The notes below the pieces were generated by a model that had not been told where the DNA came from, made no database searches, and worked only from the letters and a program-made list of their open reading frames with translations. Position numbers and translations under genes: made by a program. Source: an uncultured Prevotella sp. (GTDB lineage Bacteria > Bacteroidota > Bacteroidia > Bacteroidales > Bacteroidaceae). Taken from it: 64,000 nt of DNA. Positions 62,751 to 64,000 of this stretch are shown one piece after another (the stretch's first letter is position 1; each line of letters starts with the position of its first letter). Where the stretch lies: assembly GCA_900550035.1 (NCBI GenBank), contig URQS01000004.1, forward strand, positions 1-64,000, read 5' to 3'.

Positions 62751-63430
62751 CTACATTTCTACCTGATTAACAATCTCTCCATCAAACATATGAATTACTC
62801 TATCTGCATAATTCGCATCGTGTAGGAGTGGGTCACCATCACTATGGTTGTGCCCTCCTTGTGCAATTCCGAAAGCAAGTCCATCACTTCCTTGCCATTC
62901 TTTGAGTCAAGATTACCCGTAGGCTCATCGGCAAGAATCAGTTTAGGACGAGGAAGTATGGCTCGGGCAATGGCTGTGCGTTGCTGCTGACCACCCGAAA
63001 GCTGCGAAGGGTAATGCTTGGCACGATGGGATATAGCCACACGCTCCATCACCTCCTCGGCACGCTTGCGGCGTTCCTTGCCCGACACTCCAATATAGAG
63101 GAGCGGCAACTCGATGTTCTCCACCACATTCAACTCATCAATGAGGTTGAAGCTCTGGAACACAAAACCTATCATGCCTCTTCTTATCAAGGTGCGCTCA
63201 CTCTCCTTCAGCGTGCTCACATCCTTGCCGTTGAGCAGATAGCTGCCGCTTGTGGGATTGTTGAGCAAACCTATTATATTAAGTAATGTGGACTTGCCGC
63301 AACCCGAAGGTCCCATAATGGCTACAAACTCGCCTTCCTTCACCTCCAAGCTGACGTTGCGGAGTGCCCAAGTCTCTACTTCTTCTGTCTGAAATACTTT
63401 CTTTATATTATCTAACTTAATCATAATCAT
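62751..63430 (-). CDS. MacB/LolD-type ABC transporter ATPase, interrupted by a one-base frameshift
   Basis: Restored, this is a 226-aa ATPase of the MacB/LolD group that powers a FtsX-type permease. Motifs: GPSGCGKST (Walker A), LSGGQQQR (signature) and ILADEPTG (Walker B). The frame stops at 62795 after VTHSY; adding one base in the run at about 62822 (minus strand) gives HDANYADRVIHMFDGEIVN and a stop at 62751, the expected end. The gene follows the permease fragment at 63453 in transcription order, so the two are one transporter. Likely a sequence error. Confidence 0.85.
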
Positions 63431-63452
63431 TTTGTTTTTTAGTAAATTAATA

Positions 63453-64000
63453 TTATTCCTTAGCCAAAATCTCTGAAGGGTCCACCTTCATCGTCTTGTG
63501 CACCTGCCAAGCTATGATGACAACAATGAAGACAGCCACTACCAATACACCCATGAGTATAGGTACTACTGGATTTATTTCTACCATATCGAATATCTGA
63601 CTCAAAACAACGTGGAACAGCAGCATGACTACCACCGCAAACACCATAGCAATGATGCAAATCAACATATATGTGCGTCCGAACAGCTTGGCAATATCCT
63701 TTGTCAAGGCACCATTCACCTTGCGTATAGCCACTTCCTTCTTGCGAGTCTCAGTATCCAACATCACCGTACTGAAGATGCTTATCATGCAGATAGCCAG
63801 ACTCACTACAGCCAGGGCCCACGCAATAGATTGCAGTATCTCTACCATAAACATCTCAAAAGCTATTCTATTACGCAGATTGGTTGACATCTGTGCCACC
63901 ACTGTAGGCTCCAATTGCTGGATGGTTCTATCTACAGCAACCTCCATCTCCTTATATTCTCCCGGCTTTGCCACAAGAATATAATCATTGGTTTCATAGC
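63453..64000 (-). CDS. MacB/FtsX-like ABC permease, partial (window edge)
   Basis: The frame is open from the right edge of the window; its upstream part is not included. About 182 residues are present, including the end of a periplasmic domain (IQQLEPTVVAQMSTNLRNRIAFEM) and three transmembrane helices (about 87-109, 130-150 and 165-185 counted from the right edge). The motif TRKKEVAIRKVNGA and the terminal VDPSEILAKE are typical of FtsX/MacB permeases. It pairs with the ATPase gene 22 bp downstream. Function: export or lipoprotein transport, not resolvable from the fragment. Confidence 0.78.
   Translation of the reverse strand, partial: YETNDYILVAKPGEYKEMEVAVDRTIQQLEPTVVAQMSTNLRNRIAFEMFMVEILQSIAWALAVVSLAICMISIFSTVMLDTETRKKEVAIRKVNGALTKDIAKLFGRTYMLICIIAMVFAVVVMLLFHVVLSQIFDMVEINPVVPILMGVLVVAVFIVVIIAWQVHKTMKVDPSEILAKE

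Overview
The window looks like a chromosomal segment of a Bacteroidales bacterium, most likely Prevotella or a close relative. The evidence is the recurring Bacteroidetes promoter (a TTTG box, about 19-20 bp, then TAnnTTTG), the short RpoD type, surface-lipoprotein signals (Cys followed by Asp residues), GldE- and PpiD-type envelope genes, a DUF4105 (Lnb-type) gene, a methylmalonyl-CoA decarboxylase gene set, and intergenic repeats of a kind common in Prevotella. I saw no rRNA, tRNA, CRISPR array, insertion sequence, phage or plasmid module. Almost everything is housekeeping or envelope genes, with a few unusual cassettes.

Layout. 0.1-4.4 kb: a surface beta-helix lipoprotein, cytidine deaminase, and mmdA, a tiny mmdE-like gene and mmdC (biotin carrier). 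4.7-7.4 kb: DegP/HtrA and the primary sigma factor RpoD. 7.4-9.6 kb: a secreted Lys-tailed protein, then a tight cassette of HPr-kinase-like protein, S24/S26 peptidase and PqqD-like protein. 9.7-16.7 kb (minus): a secreted protein with a possible type 9 secretion tail, then PpiD, GldE-like, LptC and an outer-membrane barrel. 16.8-19.4 kb: a DUF4105 lipoprotein N-acyltransferase candidate overlapping an alkaline-phosphatase-superfamily protein. 19.5-25.5 kb: SecA, a 70-aa helicase-associated-domain protein, and a FetAB-like transporter whose ATPase has lost its motifs and whose permease reads through into a nuclease. 25.5-33 kb: GNAT, GH27 alpha-galactosidase, Hsp20, MATE pump, an HD-MsrA fusion and RecQ. 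33-45 kb: Nif3-like, zinc ribbon, an unknown protein, an Lrp remnant, an ECF sigma unit, hydrolase, LOG protein, Tex, an XRE regulator, a 765-bp AT-rich spacer, and HolA. 44.5-53.7 kb: an HsdR-N protein, acetyltransferase, TerB/DnaJ protein, MetY, lipoprotein, Prs, ThiE-like, RpsA and FtsY. 53.7-64 kb: RimO, a membrane-anchored tandem-HU/LysM protein, SerC, SerA, DUF1015, an IMPACT protein, a sialidase-like protein and a MacB-type ABC transporter cut by the window edge.

Four conserved genes (secA, the GH27 alpha-galactosidase, DUF1015 and the ABC ATPase) are each broken by the apparent loss of one base, with the correct continuation immediately downstream in another frame. A fifth one-base event, an extra T, would explain the permease-nuclease fusion. 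An essential secA cannot really be broken, so at least some of these are probably sequence or assembly errors. I report these genes over their full restored extent.

The most interesting biology is the kinase/peptidase/PqqD cassette (the tailoring logic of peptide-modification clusters, without a maturase), the HU-HU-transmembrane-LysM protein that could link nucleoid to cell wall, the FetA-like pseudo-ATPase, and the HD-MsrA fusion. All gene calls come from reading the protein sequences by eye; no database search was possible.
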